Shown here: piece by piece, positions 1 to 6,554 of the stretch | Layout of the letters: each line of letters begins with the position of its first letter | How positions within the stretch are numbered: the first letter of the stretch is position 1 | Assembly: GCA_031266955.1 (NCBI GenBank) | Contig: JAISAA010000002.1 | Location: 1 to 7,581, forward strand | Length of the DNA: 7,581 nucleotides | Reading direction: 5' to 3' | DNA from: Oscillospiraceae bacterium | Lineage (GTDB): Bacteria; Bacillota; Clostridia; Oscillospirales; Oscillospiraceae | The notes under the pieces: model-generated | Database searches by the model: none | What the model was told of the DNA's origin: nothing | What the model saw: the letters and a program-made list of their open reading frames with translations, nothing else | Made by a program: the position numbers and the translations under genes

Positions 1-1298
1 ATATTTGAAAGGAACTCGCTCTTGGCGCGGTTTGCAGTCTCCGCCAACCCTTTTGCGGTGACGAGCGCTTCATTCAAGCCGTTCAGGTTTTCGTTTTTTT
101 CCTCCAGCTCATGCGCATAGTTCTGCAGGTCTGTAATAAGGCCGTTGATTTTTTCGGTCATCACCTTAAAGGCTCTTGACAGGGCGCCGATCTCGTTGTT
201 ACCGCGGATCAGCGGTACTTCAGCTTCAAAATTCCCTTCGCCGAAGGTTTTTGCGGTGTTTGCCAGTATGAGTATCGGCTTCGTGCTGCTTTCTACGATC
301 AAATAGAGGAAAATCGCTATCACGCACACCGCGATTACGGACACGACTATCGCGTAATTCCAGATGCTGGCGGCGTTTTCGAGGATCGCGTCCATAGGTA
401 TACTGACCGCGACGGACCAGGGGTTTGTGACCTCGCTGAACTGGATCGGCATATATACCGTATAGAAATCCCTGCCGCTTAAAATGTACATTTCGCCGTT
501 CTTGATAGCGGCGCGCACGGCGTCCGCGTCCTGCGTCACGGTTTCCGATAAGTCCAAGCCGAGGTACCGGCTGTCCGGATGCGCCACAATACTGCCTGAA
601 TTTGAAAAAATCTCCGTATATCCGCCCTGCGCGCGCATATCCTCCCGCGAAACCATCTCTTGCAGCTTATCCAAAACGATATCGGGGGATATGATACCGA
701 TAAATTTTCCGTCGTGGGTGATGGGGAACACAAAGCTGGCGAGCATGACCTCCGTATCCTGCAACGGATACAGATATGGGTCTGTAATATATTCGTGCAG
801 CGTTTCCTTCGGGACGATGTACCAATCCTCGGGATCGATGCTGGGCAAATATTCGGCCTCAATATTTGTGCCGAGCTTATTCCAATACGGCGCGTAACGC
901 CCCGTCTCGTCGTACAGCGGCTCTTGCCCGGTGTACTCCGCGTCTTTTCCGTCGAGCGCGTCCGGTTCGTAGGCGATGCAAAACGCGGTTATGTACTCCT
1001 TTTGCACCAGCGCGTTTTTCAAAATATCGTTCATCATCTGCCGGTCGGTCAAATCGTGATCCTTCAGCGTCCCGAACACCGTCGCGAGCGTCTCCGCCGT
1101 TATTCTGGCACCCTGCAGCTCCGCCTTTATCTCGTTCTTATATCTCTCCGCCGACTCCTCCGCTAAATTGAACGCGTCCTTCTTCGCCAGCGCGATGCTC
1201 CTGCCGGACACGATCCACGAGACCATCAGCAGGGACACGACGACGACCGCTGTGACAAGAAGGAATATCTTTGCTTTCAAATTCAGGTTCTTAAACAT
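1..1298 (-). CDS. Membrane sensor histidine kinase, N-terminal part (dCache-HAMP-coiled coil-start of HisKA)
   Basis: The frame is open from ATG at 1298-1296 to the window edge, giving 432 residues; the C-terminal part lies outside. GGAGGG lies 6 bases before the ATG. Residues about 8-28 form a first membrane helix (FLLVTAVVVVSLLMV). Residues about 33-305 are an extracellular region resembling dCache_1, with aromatic positions W139, W159 and Y160 and a SPDIVLDKL stretch around D206. Residues about 314-335 form a second membrane helix, followed by a HAMP linker with P341 (STKPILILANTAK, then NNEIGALSRAF) and a Glu/Asn-rich coiled coil at about 388-424. The last residues, AKSEFLSN (425-432), are the familiar lead-in to the HisKA box (normally followed by MSHEIRTP), so this is a histidine kinase, possibly a hybrid one, and not a chemotaxis receptor. 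It presumably phosphorylates a response regulator that is not in view. It starts 41 bases after the proA stop with no terminator between, so co-transcription is possible. The ligand is unknown. Confidence 0.88.
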   Translation of the reverse strand, partial: MFKNLNLKAKIFLLVTAVVVVSLLMVSWIVSGRSIALAKKDAFNLAEESAERYKNEIKAELQGARITAETLATVFGTLKDHDLTDRQMMNDILKNALVQKEYITAFCIAYEPDALDGKDAEYTGQEPLYDETGRYAPYWNKLGTNIEAEYLPSIDPEDWYIVPKETLHEYITDPYLYPLQDTEVMLASFVFPITHDGKFIGIISPDIVLDKLQEMVSREDMRAQGGYTEIFSNSGSIVAHPDSRYLGLDLSETVTQDADAVRAAIKNGEMYILSGRDFYTVYMPIQFSEVTNPWSVAVSIPMDAILENAASIWNYAIVVSVIAVCVIAIFLYLIVESSTKPILILANTAKTFGEGNFEAEVPLIRGNNEIGALSRAFKVMTEKINGLITDLQNYAHELEEKNENLNGLNEALVTAKGLAETANRAKSEFLSN

Positions 1299-1339
1299 GG
1301 TTGCCCTCCAAAATTTACTGTGCTTATACCACCGATTTC

Positions 1340-2587
1340 TTATCTAATCTGCCCGCTGCCGTGGACAACGTATTTCAGGCTTGTAAGCTGTTCGACGCCC
1401 ATAGGCCCGCGCGCGTGAGTTTTCTGCGTCGAGATGCCTATTTCCGCGCCGAGGCCGAATTCCCCGCCGTCGGTGAAGCGCGTGGACGCGTTGACGTACA
1501 CCGCCGCCGCGTCGATTTCGTCCGTGAAGCGGCTTGCCGCCGCATAGCTGTCGGTTATTATTGCCTCCGAGTGCCCGGAGCCGTATTTTGCGATGTGCTC
1601 TATCGCCTCGCCGACGCCGGAGACCACCTTTACCGCGAGGATATAATCCAAAAATTCGGTTCCCCAGTCTGTCTCACTCGCCGCCGATATCTCGGGGAGT
1701 ATCTTACGCGTTTCGGGGCAGCCGCGCAGCTCCGTATTTTTCGTATCGAGCAGTTTTTTTGCCTTCGGCAAAAATTCAGCCGCGATTTCCGCGTCCACAA
1801 GCAGAGTCTCGGCGGCGTTGCAGACGGAGGGGCGCGAGCATTTGGCGTTAAAAATAATACCGGCGGCTTTGTCTAAATCCGCCGTCTTTTCGACGTAGAC
1901 GTGGCAGTTGCCGACGCCCGTCTGCACGACGGGCACCTTCGCGTTTTCGCAGACGTATTTTATCAGCCCGGCGCCGCCGCGCGGGATCAGCAGGTCTACT
2001 GTACCCGTCAACTCCATAAGCTCACCGACGCTCTCGCGCGATGTGTCCGCGACGAGCGAAATTGCGTCCTCCGGCAGACCGGACTCCCGCAGCGCCCGGC
2101 GCATCGTCTCGACGAGCGCGGAGTTTGAGTTGTGCGCCTCTTTACCGCCGCGCAGGATGACCGCGTTTCCGGATTTCAGGCACAGCGCGGCGGCGTCCGC
2201 CGTCACATTCGGCCTCGCCTCGTAAATTATCGCAACGACGCCGAGCGGTACGCGCCGGGCGCTTATCCGCAGGCCGTTCGGACGCGAGCTCTCGCCGTCG
2301 GAGCGCCCCAGCGGGTCCGGCAGCGCCGCGATGTCCAATATGCCGCGGGCGACGCCTTTTACACGATCCTCCGTCAGCAGCAGCCTGTCAAGCAACGCCG
2401 CGCGCATCCCGTTTTCGCGCGCGAGCGCGAAGTCCCGGGCGTTTGCCTCAAGGATCGCCGCTGTGTCCGCGAGCAGGGCCTCGGCGATAGCCGAAAGCGC
2501 CCCGTCGCGCGCCGCCGCGCCGAGCTTCGCGAGCTCGCGCGCCGCCTTTTTTGCCCGTTCCCCTTGCAGTGCGATTGCCGATCCCAT
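1340..2587 (-). CDS. proA: Glutamate-5-semialdehyde dehydrogenase (gamma-glutamyl phosphate reductase)
   Basis: This 415-residue protein has the usual length for the family and is complete. It carries out the second step of proline synthesis in the cytoplasm, the NADPH-dependent reduction of gamma-glutamyl phosphate to glutamate-5-semialdehyde, which cyclises to pyrroline-5-carboxylate. Visible family motifs are VPLGVVAIIYEARPNVTADA (113-132), the LKSGNAVILRGGKEA cofactor-binding stretch (137-151), the LIPRGGAGLI loop (200-209), and the catalytic cysteine C256 in RPSVCNAAETLLVD. The C-terminal signature FTDGGEFGLGAEIGISTQK (371-389) and RGPMG (393-397) are also present. The ATG start is supported by AAGGAG nine bases upstream. 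The gene follows proB by 50 bases with no terminator between, the common proBA order. No proC is seen in the window, so pyrroline-5-carboxylate reductase must be encoded elsewhere. Confidence 0.97.
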   Translation of the reverse strand: MGSAIALQGERAKKAARELAKLGAAARDGALSAIAEALLADTAAILEANARDFALARENGMRAALLDRLLLTEDRVKGVARGILDIAALPDPLGRSDGESSRPNGLRISARRVPLGVVAIIYEARPNVTADAAALCLKSGNAVILRGGKEAHNSNSALVETMRRALRESGLPEDAISLVADTSRESVGELMELTGTVDLLIPRGGAGLIKYVCENAKVPVVQTGVGNCHVYVEKTADLDKAAGIIFNAKCSRPSVCNAAETLLVDAEIAAEFLPKAKKLLDTKNTELRGCPETRKILPEISAASETDWGTEFLDYILAVKVVSGVGEAIEHIAKYGSGHSEAIITDSYAAASRFTDEIDAAAVYVNASTRFTDGGEFGLGAEIGISTQKTHARGPMGVEQLTSLKYVVHGSGQIR

Positions 2588-2637
2588 ATTTGACCGCTCC
2601 TTGTTTTTTAATTTTTTATATTCCGGCTTTTAAGTCT

Positions 2638-3429
2638 TTACAGCCTGCGCCGGAACAGCGTCCCGACTTTTTCTCCAGCCGCCGCCGCGTAAATATTCCG
2701 CGGGTCGGCGCCGTGCGTCACTATCACGTCGATGCCGGCGGCGACGGCGATGCGCGCCGCGGCGACCTTCGTCGCCATACCGCCGGTGCCGAGCGCGCTG
2801 CCGGCGCCGCCCGCCATAGCCTCGATCCGCGCGTCGATCTCCTCTACTATCGGAATCAGCTTCACCGACGCGTCGCGCCTCGGGTCCCCGTCAAAAAGCC
2901 CGTCGGAATCGGACAGGATAACGAGCATATCCGCCCCGATCAGCGTCGCGACGATGGCGGACAGCGTGTCGTTATCCCCGAAAACGTGGTGCTCGGACTC
3001 TATTTCCTCAAACGCCACGGAGTCATTTTCGTTTACTATAGGTATTACGCCGAGCGAGAGCAGCGTCTCGAAGGTCCCGAGCAGATTTTGGCGGCCCGCG
3101 GGCCGCTCGACGTCGTCCTTCGTCAGAAGTATCTGTCCGACGGTCGCGCCGTACTCTCCGAAAAACTTATCGAATATATGCAAAAGCTCGCACTGCCCGA
3201 CGGCGGCGACGGCCTGCGTCAGCCTGAGCTCCCGGGGGCGCTCCGGTAGATTCAGCCTACCGACGCCCGCGCCGATCGCCCCGGAGGACACGAGCACGAC
3301 CTCGTTCCCCGCGTTTTTCACGTCGGCAAGCGCGCGCGCCAGACCCTCGATATTGCGGAAATTCAGGCCCTTTCCCGCGTGGCACAGCGTCGAGGTTCCG
3401 ACCTTGAACACGATCCTCTTTTTTGACAT
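2638..3429 (-). CDS. proB: Glutamate 5-kinase, short form without PUA domain
   Basis: This enzyme phosphorylates glutamate with ATP to gamma-glutamyl phosphate, the first and usually proline-inhibited step of proline synthesis. The product is unstable and is passed to ProA, encoded next. The 263-residue protein is a single amino-acid-kinase domain: KVGTSTL near the N terminus (9-15), VSSGAIGAG (47-55), the glutamate/proline-site motif NENDSVA (133-139), GDNDTLSAIVA (151-161), SDSDGLFDGDP (173-183), and GTGGMATKVAAA (214-225). The C-terminal PUA domain of about 100 residues found in the E. coli enzyme is absent, as in many Clostridia. I chose the ATG at 3429 because GGAGGG lies seven bases before it and the protein then begins MSKKRIVFKVG. 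A GTG six codons upstream overlaps the previous stop but has no better ribosome site. The upstream decarboxylase ends 14 bases before this start, so the two genes are almost certainly one transcript. Confidence 0.96.
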   Translation of the reverse strand: MSKKRIVFKVGTSTLCHAGKGLNFRNIEGLARALADVKNAGNEVVLVSSGAIGAGVGRLNLPERPRELRLTQAVAAVGQCELLHIFDKFFGEYGATVGQILLTKDDVERPAGRQNLLGTFETLLSLGVIPIVNENDSVAFEEIESEHHVFGDNDTLSAIVATLIGADMLVILSDSDGLFDGDPRRDASVKLIPIVEEIDARIEAMAGGAGSALGTGGMATKVAAARIAVAAGIDVIVTHGADPRNIYAAAAGEKVGTLFRRRL

Positions 3430-3443
3430 AGCAGAGCCCTCCA

Positions 3444-4697
3444 TCACCAGACGACCGTCGCGAAATAGTCTTCCGCGGTCTCGGCTCTCCGGATCAGCTC
3501 AAAGGAGCCGTCGGCGCGCAGCAATATCTCTCCCGAGCGCAGCTTGCCGTTGTAGTTGTAGCCCATACTCCGCCCGTGCGCGCCCGTGTCGTGGATCACG
3601 AGCAGATCCCCGACGTCTATTTTCGGCAGGGCGCGGTCTACGGCGAATTTATCGTTGTTTTCGCAAAGCGAGCCCGTGACGTCGTATGTATGATCCGCCG
3701 GAGCGCCTGATTTGTCGATGCCGTCCCGCCCCATCACGGTGATGTGATGATACGCGCCGTACAGCGCCGGGCGCATAAGGTCGCACGCGCAGGCATCAAC
3801 GCCGATATACTCCTTATATATATGCTTCTCGCGTATAGCTCTTGTGACGAGACAGCCGTAGGGCGCGAGCATAAAACGCCCCATCTCCGTGAAAATCGCG
3901 ATGTCGTCCATTCCCGCGGGGCCGAGTATCTCCTCGTAAACGCGGCGCACGCCCTCGCCGATGACCATTATGTCGTTGGGCTGCTGCTCCGGCAGATACG
4001 GCACCCCGACTCCGCCCGAAAGATTTATAAACGTGATATTCGCGCCGACGGCGCGCTTTAAGTCCACGGCAAGGCGGAAAAGCTGAGCCGCGAGCACCGG
4101 ATAATAGTCGTTTGAGACGGTGTTCGACGCCAAAAACGCGTGCAGCCCGAATTCCTCCGCGCCCAAGGCCTTCAGCTCGCGGAACGCCTCGAATATCTGC
4201 TCCCGCGTCATTCCGTACTTCGCGTCGCCCGGATTGTCCATAATTTTATTCGCGATCTCGAACGCCCCGCCCGGATTGAAGCGGCAGCATATTTTTTTCG
4301 GTATGCCCGTCAGCGACCGCAGCGCGGCGATATGCGTTACGTCGTCGAGATTTATTATGGCGCCGAGCTGCGCGGCTTTTACGAATTCCTCGTCCGGCGT
4401 GTCGTTGGACGAAAACATAACGTCCCCGCCCTTGAAGCCGCATTTTTCGCTCATAATAAGCTCCGTCATTGACGCGCAGTCTACGCCGCAGCCGTGTTTT
4501 TGCAGAAGCTTTAGTATGGCCGGCGTCGGCGTCGCCTTGACCGCGAAATACTCGCGGAAGCCGGCGTTCCACGAAAACGCCGCTTTTAAGCGCTCGGCGT
4601 TTTCCTCGATCCCGCGCTCGTCATAGAGGTGAAACGGCGTAGGATGCCGCTCTGTTATCTCTTGCAGCTTGCTTAGCGTGACAAATGTTTTTTTCAT
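3444..4697 (-). CDS. lysA: PLP-dependent decarboxylase of the diaminopimelate decarboxylase family (divergent clade)
   Basis: The protein has 417 residues, is complete and has normal family length. It has the fold type III layout (alanine-racemase-like barrel plus beta domain) of diaminopimelate decarboxylase, the last step of lysine synthesis. The PLP lysine is K54 in FAVKATP. The glycine-rich phosphate-binding loop is LSGGVGVPY (226-234), the C-terminal-domain motif is DLMRPALYGAYHHI (306-319), the substrate-site cysteine is C345 in GSLCENND, and the final signature is DTGAHGRSMGYNYNG (370-384). Several motifs are diverged: HAFLASN (186-192) replaces the usual HxHIGS, EMGR (271-274) replaces EPGR, and GSLCEN replaces GPxCES. 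This matches a group I recall being annotated lysA in Clostridia, but substrate specificity is not proven and another basic amino acid is possible. The ATG has AAAGGA twelve bases upstream, a long spacing. It leads into proB, 14 bases downstream. Confidence 0.87.
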   Translation of the reverse strand: MKKTFVTLSKLQEITERHPTPFHLYDERGIEENAERLKAAFSWNAGFREYFAVKATPTPAILKLLQKHGCGVDCASMTELIMSEKCGFKGGDVMFSSNDTPDEEFVKAAQLGAIINLDDVTHIAALRSLTGIPKKICCRFNPGGAFEIANKIMDNPGDAKYGMTREQIFEAFRELKALGAEEFGLHAFLASNTVSNDYYPVLAAQLFRLAVDLKRAVGANITFINLSGGVGVPYLPEQQPNDIMVIGEGVRRVYEEILGPAGMDDIAIFTEMGRFMLAPYGCLVTRAIREKHIYKEYIGVDACACDLMRPALYGAYHHITVMGRDGIDKSGAPADHTYDVTGSLCENNDKFAVDRALPKIDVGDLLVIHDTGAHGRSMGYNYNGKLRSGEILLRADGSFELIRRAETAEDYFATVVW

Positions 4698-4741
4698 AGC
4701 AATGTATGTTCCTTTCGCATCTTCTGGCGAAAAACTTATAG

Positions 4742-4770
4742 AAAAAGACCTCTCCCGTGGGCGAGGTCTC
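4742..4770 (-). terminator. Intrinsic terminator of the tRNA operon
   Basis: Read on the minus strand, a seven-base-pair stem AGACCTC/GAGGTCT (arms 4763-4769 and 4746-4752) encloses a ten-base loop that can add three more G-C pairs, and is followed by TTTTT. It starts eight bases after the CCA end of tRNA-Cys, so it fits the end of the tRNA transcript. Only about 44 bases separate it from the decarboxylase start. I see a TATAAG at 4740-4735 but no good -35 partner, so the next operon may rely on a weak promoter or partial read-through. Confidence 0.9.
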
Positions 4771-4777
4771 GGAGCTT

Positions 4778-4851
4778 TGGAGGCGACACCCGGACTTGAA
4801 CCGGGGATGAGGGTTTTGCAGACCCTGGCCTTACCACTTGGCTATGTCGCC
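4778..4851 (-). tRNA. tRNA-Cys (GCA)
   Basis: The cloverleaf reads on the minus strand: acceptor GGCGACA pairs perfectly with TGTCGCC, the anticodon arm is AGGGT-CTGCAAA-ACCCT with anticodon GCA, and the T arm is CCCGG-TTCAAGT-CCGGG. The discriminator base is T (U), as expected for cysteine tRNA, and CCA is encoded. The D stem is three pairs. It is the last gene of the five-tRNA operon. Confidence 0.98.
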
Positions 4852-4887
4852 GCGGCAATCCGCTCACCGTTGCGTTATGACTTTCGT

Positions 4888-4950
4888 ACCATTTGTATTG
4901 CCGTGTCTGTACTGCTTACGGCTTACGCGTGACCATTGTACTGCCGTGTC
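4888..4950 (-). repeat. Imperfect direct repeat in the Gly-Cys tRNA spacer
   Basis: The plus strand carries ACCATTTGTATTGCCGTGTC at 4888-4907 and a near copy, ACCATTGTACTGCCGTGTC, at 4932-4950, differing by one deleted T and one T-to-C change. Between them the heptamer GCTTACG is repeated head to tail at 4914-4927. This spacer (4852-4959, 108 bases) is the longest between the tRNAs. It looks like the trace of a small duplication inside the transcribed spacer; no function is evident. Confidence 0.75.
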
Positions 4951-4959
4951 CTTTGACAC

Positions 4960-5035
4960 TGGAGCGGGCGACGAGGCTCGAACTCGCTACCTCCACCTTG
5001 GCAAGGTGGCGCTCTACCGGATGAGCTACGCCCGC
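4960..5035 (-). tRNA. tRNA-Gly (GCC)
   Basis: On the minus strand the acceptor GCGGGCG pairs perfectly with CGCCCGC, the D arm begins GCTC, and the anticodon arm is CCACC-TTGCCAA-GGTGG with anticodon GCC. The T loop is TTCGAGC, the discriminator is T, and CCA is encoded. It is fourth in the operon. Confidence 0.98.
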
Positions 5036-5075
5036 GTTTGCCGGGATTTCCGGGATGGGATGCGCTTTGATGTTC

Positions 5076-5098
5076 TCCCCCGCGGCTGTTTCGGGGGA
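5076..5098 (-). other. Spacer hairpin between tRNA-Phe and tRNA-Gly
   Basis: Seven perfectly paired bases (TCCCCCG at 5076-5082 with CGGGGGA at 5092-5098) enclose a nine-base loop within the 65-base spacer. It has no U-run on the minus strand, so it is more likely a folding or RNase processing element of the tRNA precursor than a terminator. Confidence 0.55.
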
Positions 5099-5100
5099 AA

Positions 5101-5176
<76 letters not shown>

Positions 5177-5181
5177 GTCGG

Positions 5182-5244
5182 CGGAGCGTTTTGCGCTCCG
5201 TTTCGTCCGCCCGCGGCGGGGACTTGCTTTGCGGATAATACCGC
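5182..5244 (-). other. Two spacer hairpins between tRNA-Asp and tRNA-Phe
   Basis: The 82-base spacer contains a perfect seven-base-pair stem, CGGAGCG/CGCTCCG at 5182-5188 and 5194-5200 with loop TTTTG, and a short GCGG/CCGC stem at 5231-5244. Neither has a U-run on the transcribed (minus) strand. They probably separate the tRNAs during precursor processing. Confidence 0.55.
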
Positions 5245-5258
5245 AGCTTCGGGGAAAA

Positions 5259-5335
5259 TGGCGACCCAGAACGGGCTCGAACCGTCGACCTCCAGCGTGA
5301 CAGGCTGGCGTTCTAACCAACTGAACTACTGGGCC
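5259..5335 (-). tRNA. tRNA-Asp (GTC)
   Basis: On the minus strand the acceptor GGCCCAG pairs with CTGGGTC (one G-U pair), and the anticodon arm is CCAGC-CTGTCAC-GCTGG with anticodon GTC. The T loop is TTCGAGC, the discriminator is G as expected for aspartate tRNA, and CCA is encoded. It is second in the operon, 22 bases after tRNA-Val; that spacer can itself form a GGAGC/GCTCC hairpin. Confidence 0.98.
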
Positions 5336-5357
5336 TCGCCGGAGCTGTTACGCTCCT

Positions 5358-5434
5358 TGGTGGGAACAACAGGACTCGAACCTGTGACCCCCTGCGTGTA
5401 AAGCAGGTGCTCTAACCGGCTGAGCTATGCTCCC
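5358..5434 (-). tRNA. tRNA-Val (TAC)
   Basis: On the minus strand the acceptor GGGAGCA pairs with TGTTCCC (one G-U pair), and the anticodon arm is CCTGC-TTTACAC-GCAGG with anticodon TAC. The T loop is TTCGAGT, the discriminator is A, and CCA is encoded. It is the first gene of the operon, with a short leader of roughly 16 bases after the predicted transcription start. Confidence 0.98.
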
Positions 5435-5457
5435 GCGCTTTTTCAGCGGCGAGGGGT

Positions 5458-5486
5458 ATTATACTAAATGATTTTTCGCTTGTCAA
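5458..5486 (-). promoter_or_regulatory. Consensus sigma-A promoter of the tRNA operon
   Basis: On the minus strand TTGACA (5486-5481) and TATAAT (5463-5458) are separated by exactly 17 bases, a perfect housekeeping promoter, followed by a GC-rich discriminator. The predicted start is near 5451. The -35 lies only nine bases past the hslO stop codon, and I see no terminator between hslO and this promoter, so hslO transcripts may also run into the tRNAs. Confidence 0.93.
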
Positions 5487-5495
5487 CCACAATTT

Positions 5496-6419
5496 TTAAT
5501 TAACCGAAATTTTTTTAATTTCCGCCGGAGAAAACGTATACACCGCGTCGCAAAAGCGGCACGTTACCTCGACGTCCTCCCCCTTCGCGATAATATCCTC
5601 GCGCTCTTTTTTGCCTATCCCGGCGAGCGCCGAGGCGACGCGCTCACGGCTGCACCCGCATTTGTATTCCACGGCGTCGCGGCTCAATATTTTCGGCTCG
5701 AGCCCGCGCATAACGCGGGAAATAAGCTCCTCCGCGCTCCCGCCGTCCAGCACGGACGTGACGTAGCCCGTCTCCGCGATATTGCGCTCGACGGCCGCGA
5801 TAACGTCCTCCGGAGCGTCCGGCAGCAGCGAGACGATGTAGCCGCCCGCCGCGCGCACAATGCCGTCCCCGCCGATGAGCACGCCGAGCGCGCAAGCCGC
5901 GCCCGCCTGCTCGCTTTCGGCGAGATACGCCGTAAAATCCTCCGCTATCTCGCCGCTTACAAGCGCCGTCGAACCGGAATACGGCTCGTTTTCGTTGAAC
6001 ACAGCTCCGCCGTGTTCACTGATAACATTTGTGTCGCGCTTTCGCGCGACGGCGTCGCGGATCACAGTCAGCGTTCCGTTTTTTCCTACGGCGCGGCCAA
6101 CGTCAAGCTTGCCGTCCAGGCGTATCGGCAGTTCTATTTCCGGATTCCCGGCGCAGCAGCGCACGTTGCCGAGGTTGTCCGACACCGCGATTATCGTGCC
6201 TATCGGCCCGCCTCCGTTTACGCGCACCGTGACGGAAGCGCCGTCCCTTTTCATCGCGGAGCCGAAAACGCTTGCCGCCGCCATTACTCTGCCGAGCGCC
6301 GCCGTGCACACGCGCGACGCTTTATGAATGTTTTTTGCCCGCTCCGTAAGCCCGCGCGAGGATATCGCCGCTATAGAAACAAAGCCGCCTCCTGCGACGG
6401 CGCGTATGATCTCGTCCAA
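5496..6419 (-). CDS. hslO: Hsp33 redox-regulated chaperone
   Basis: Hsp33 is a cytoplasmic holdase that is inactive while its C-terminal cysteines hold zinc, and becomes active when oxidation and unfolding release the metal. The zinc motif is present: CGC at residues 254-256 and CRFC at 287-290, i.e. CxC-X30-CxxC. Other family stretches are TAALGRVMAA (39-48), VNGGGPIGTIIA (67-78), VGRAVGKNGTLTVIRD (107-122) and SGEIAEDFTAYLAESEQ (155-171). I chose the TTG at 6419: GAGGGGA lies six bases upstream and the protein then begins LDEIIRAV (first residue Met), aligning with known Hsp33 N termini (MDxLVRA). A longer frame to 6485 would start inside the predicted -35 box. The 307 residues exceed the usual 290 or so, chiefly through an insertion of roughly 18 residues at about 123-144, before EPYSGS. 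Confidence 0.95.
   Translation of the reverse strand: MDEIIRAVAGGGFVSIAAISSRGLTERAKNIHKASRVCTAALGRVMAAASVFGSAMKRDGASVTVRVNGGGPIGTIIAVSDNLGNVRCCAGNPEIELPIRLDGKLDVGRAVGKNGTLTVIRDAVARKRDTNVISEHGGAVFNENEPYSGSTALVSGEIAEDFTAYLAESEQAGAACALGVLIGGDGIVRAAGGYIVSLLPDAPEDVIAAVERNIAETGYVTSVLDGGSAEELISRVMRGLEPKILSRDAVEYKCGCSRERVASALAGIGKKEREDIIAKGEDVEVTCRFCDAVYTFSPAEIKKISVN
5996..6050. repeat. Two stem-loops within the hslO insertion segment
   Basis: TGAACAC (5996-6002) pairs with GTGTTCA (6012-6018) around a nine-base loop, and GTCGCGC (6033-6039) pairs with GCGCGAC (6044-6050) around TTTC. Both are seven perfect pairs and lie 14 bases apart. They fall in the part of hslO that encodes extra residues compared with typical Hsp33 proteins. 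Confidence 0.6.
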
Positions 6420-6456
6420 ATATCTTCCCCTCGCTTTATTCTGAATCGCAGCTTGA

Positions 6457-6485
6457 ATCTTATCATAATTTTTATCGCTTTTCAA
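6457..6485 (-). promoter_or_regulatory. Sigma-A-type promoter of hslO
   Basis: On the minus strand TTGAAA (6485-6480) and TAAGAT (6462-6457) are separated by 17 bases in AT-rich sequence, giving a predicted start near 6450 and a leader of about 30 bases to the TTG start. This supports the shorter hslO reading, because the upstream in-frame TTG is the first codon-sized part of this -35 box. Confidence 0.7.
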
Positions 6486-6524
6486 GATTTTTAACCGGCT
6501 TCAAGGCAAATAGCAGATTTTACT

Positions 6525-6554
6525 TGAATATAACAGCCGTATCAGGCAATTATA
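6525..6554 (+). promoter_or_regulatory. Candidate forespore (sigma-G-like) promoter of the SASP gene
   Basis: TGAATA at 6525-6530 matches the usual -35 of forespore sigma-G promoters. After 16 bases comes CAATTATA (6547-6554), a partial match to the CATnnTA -10. A housekeeping reading fails because TTGAAT and the TATAAT at 6553-6558 are 23 bases apart. The assignment leans on the gene downstream, since SASP genes are normally sigma-G dependent. Confidence 0.55.

Noticed and set aside
1..1298. Methyl-accepting chemotaxis protein, suggested by the Cache-HAMP layout
   Set aside because: The last residues before the edge, AKSEFLSN, are the lead-in to a histidine-kinase phospho-acceptor box, not an MCP signalling helix.
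3430..3447. GTG/ATG start of proB at 3447 or 3444 overlapping the previous stop
   Set aside because: The GGAGGG is located inside that extension and sits correctly for the ATG at 3429, where the conserved kinase N terminus begins.
1901..3679. Several long plus-strand open frames opposite proA, proB and the decarboxylase
   Set aside because: They are GC-rich antisense shadows rich in Arg/Ala/Ser/Pro with no family motifs, and the minus-strand frames are clear known enzymes.
4698..4741. Sigma-A promoter for the decarboxylase-proBA block at TATAAG (4740-4735)
   Set aside because: No acceptable -35 lies 16-18 bases upstream; that position is inside the tRNA terminator stem.
4742..4770. T-box or riboswitch leader for the amino-acid genes
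   Set aside because: Only about 44 bases lie between this hairpin and the start codon, there is no T-box sequence, and the hairpin is fully explained as the tRNA operon terminator.
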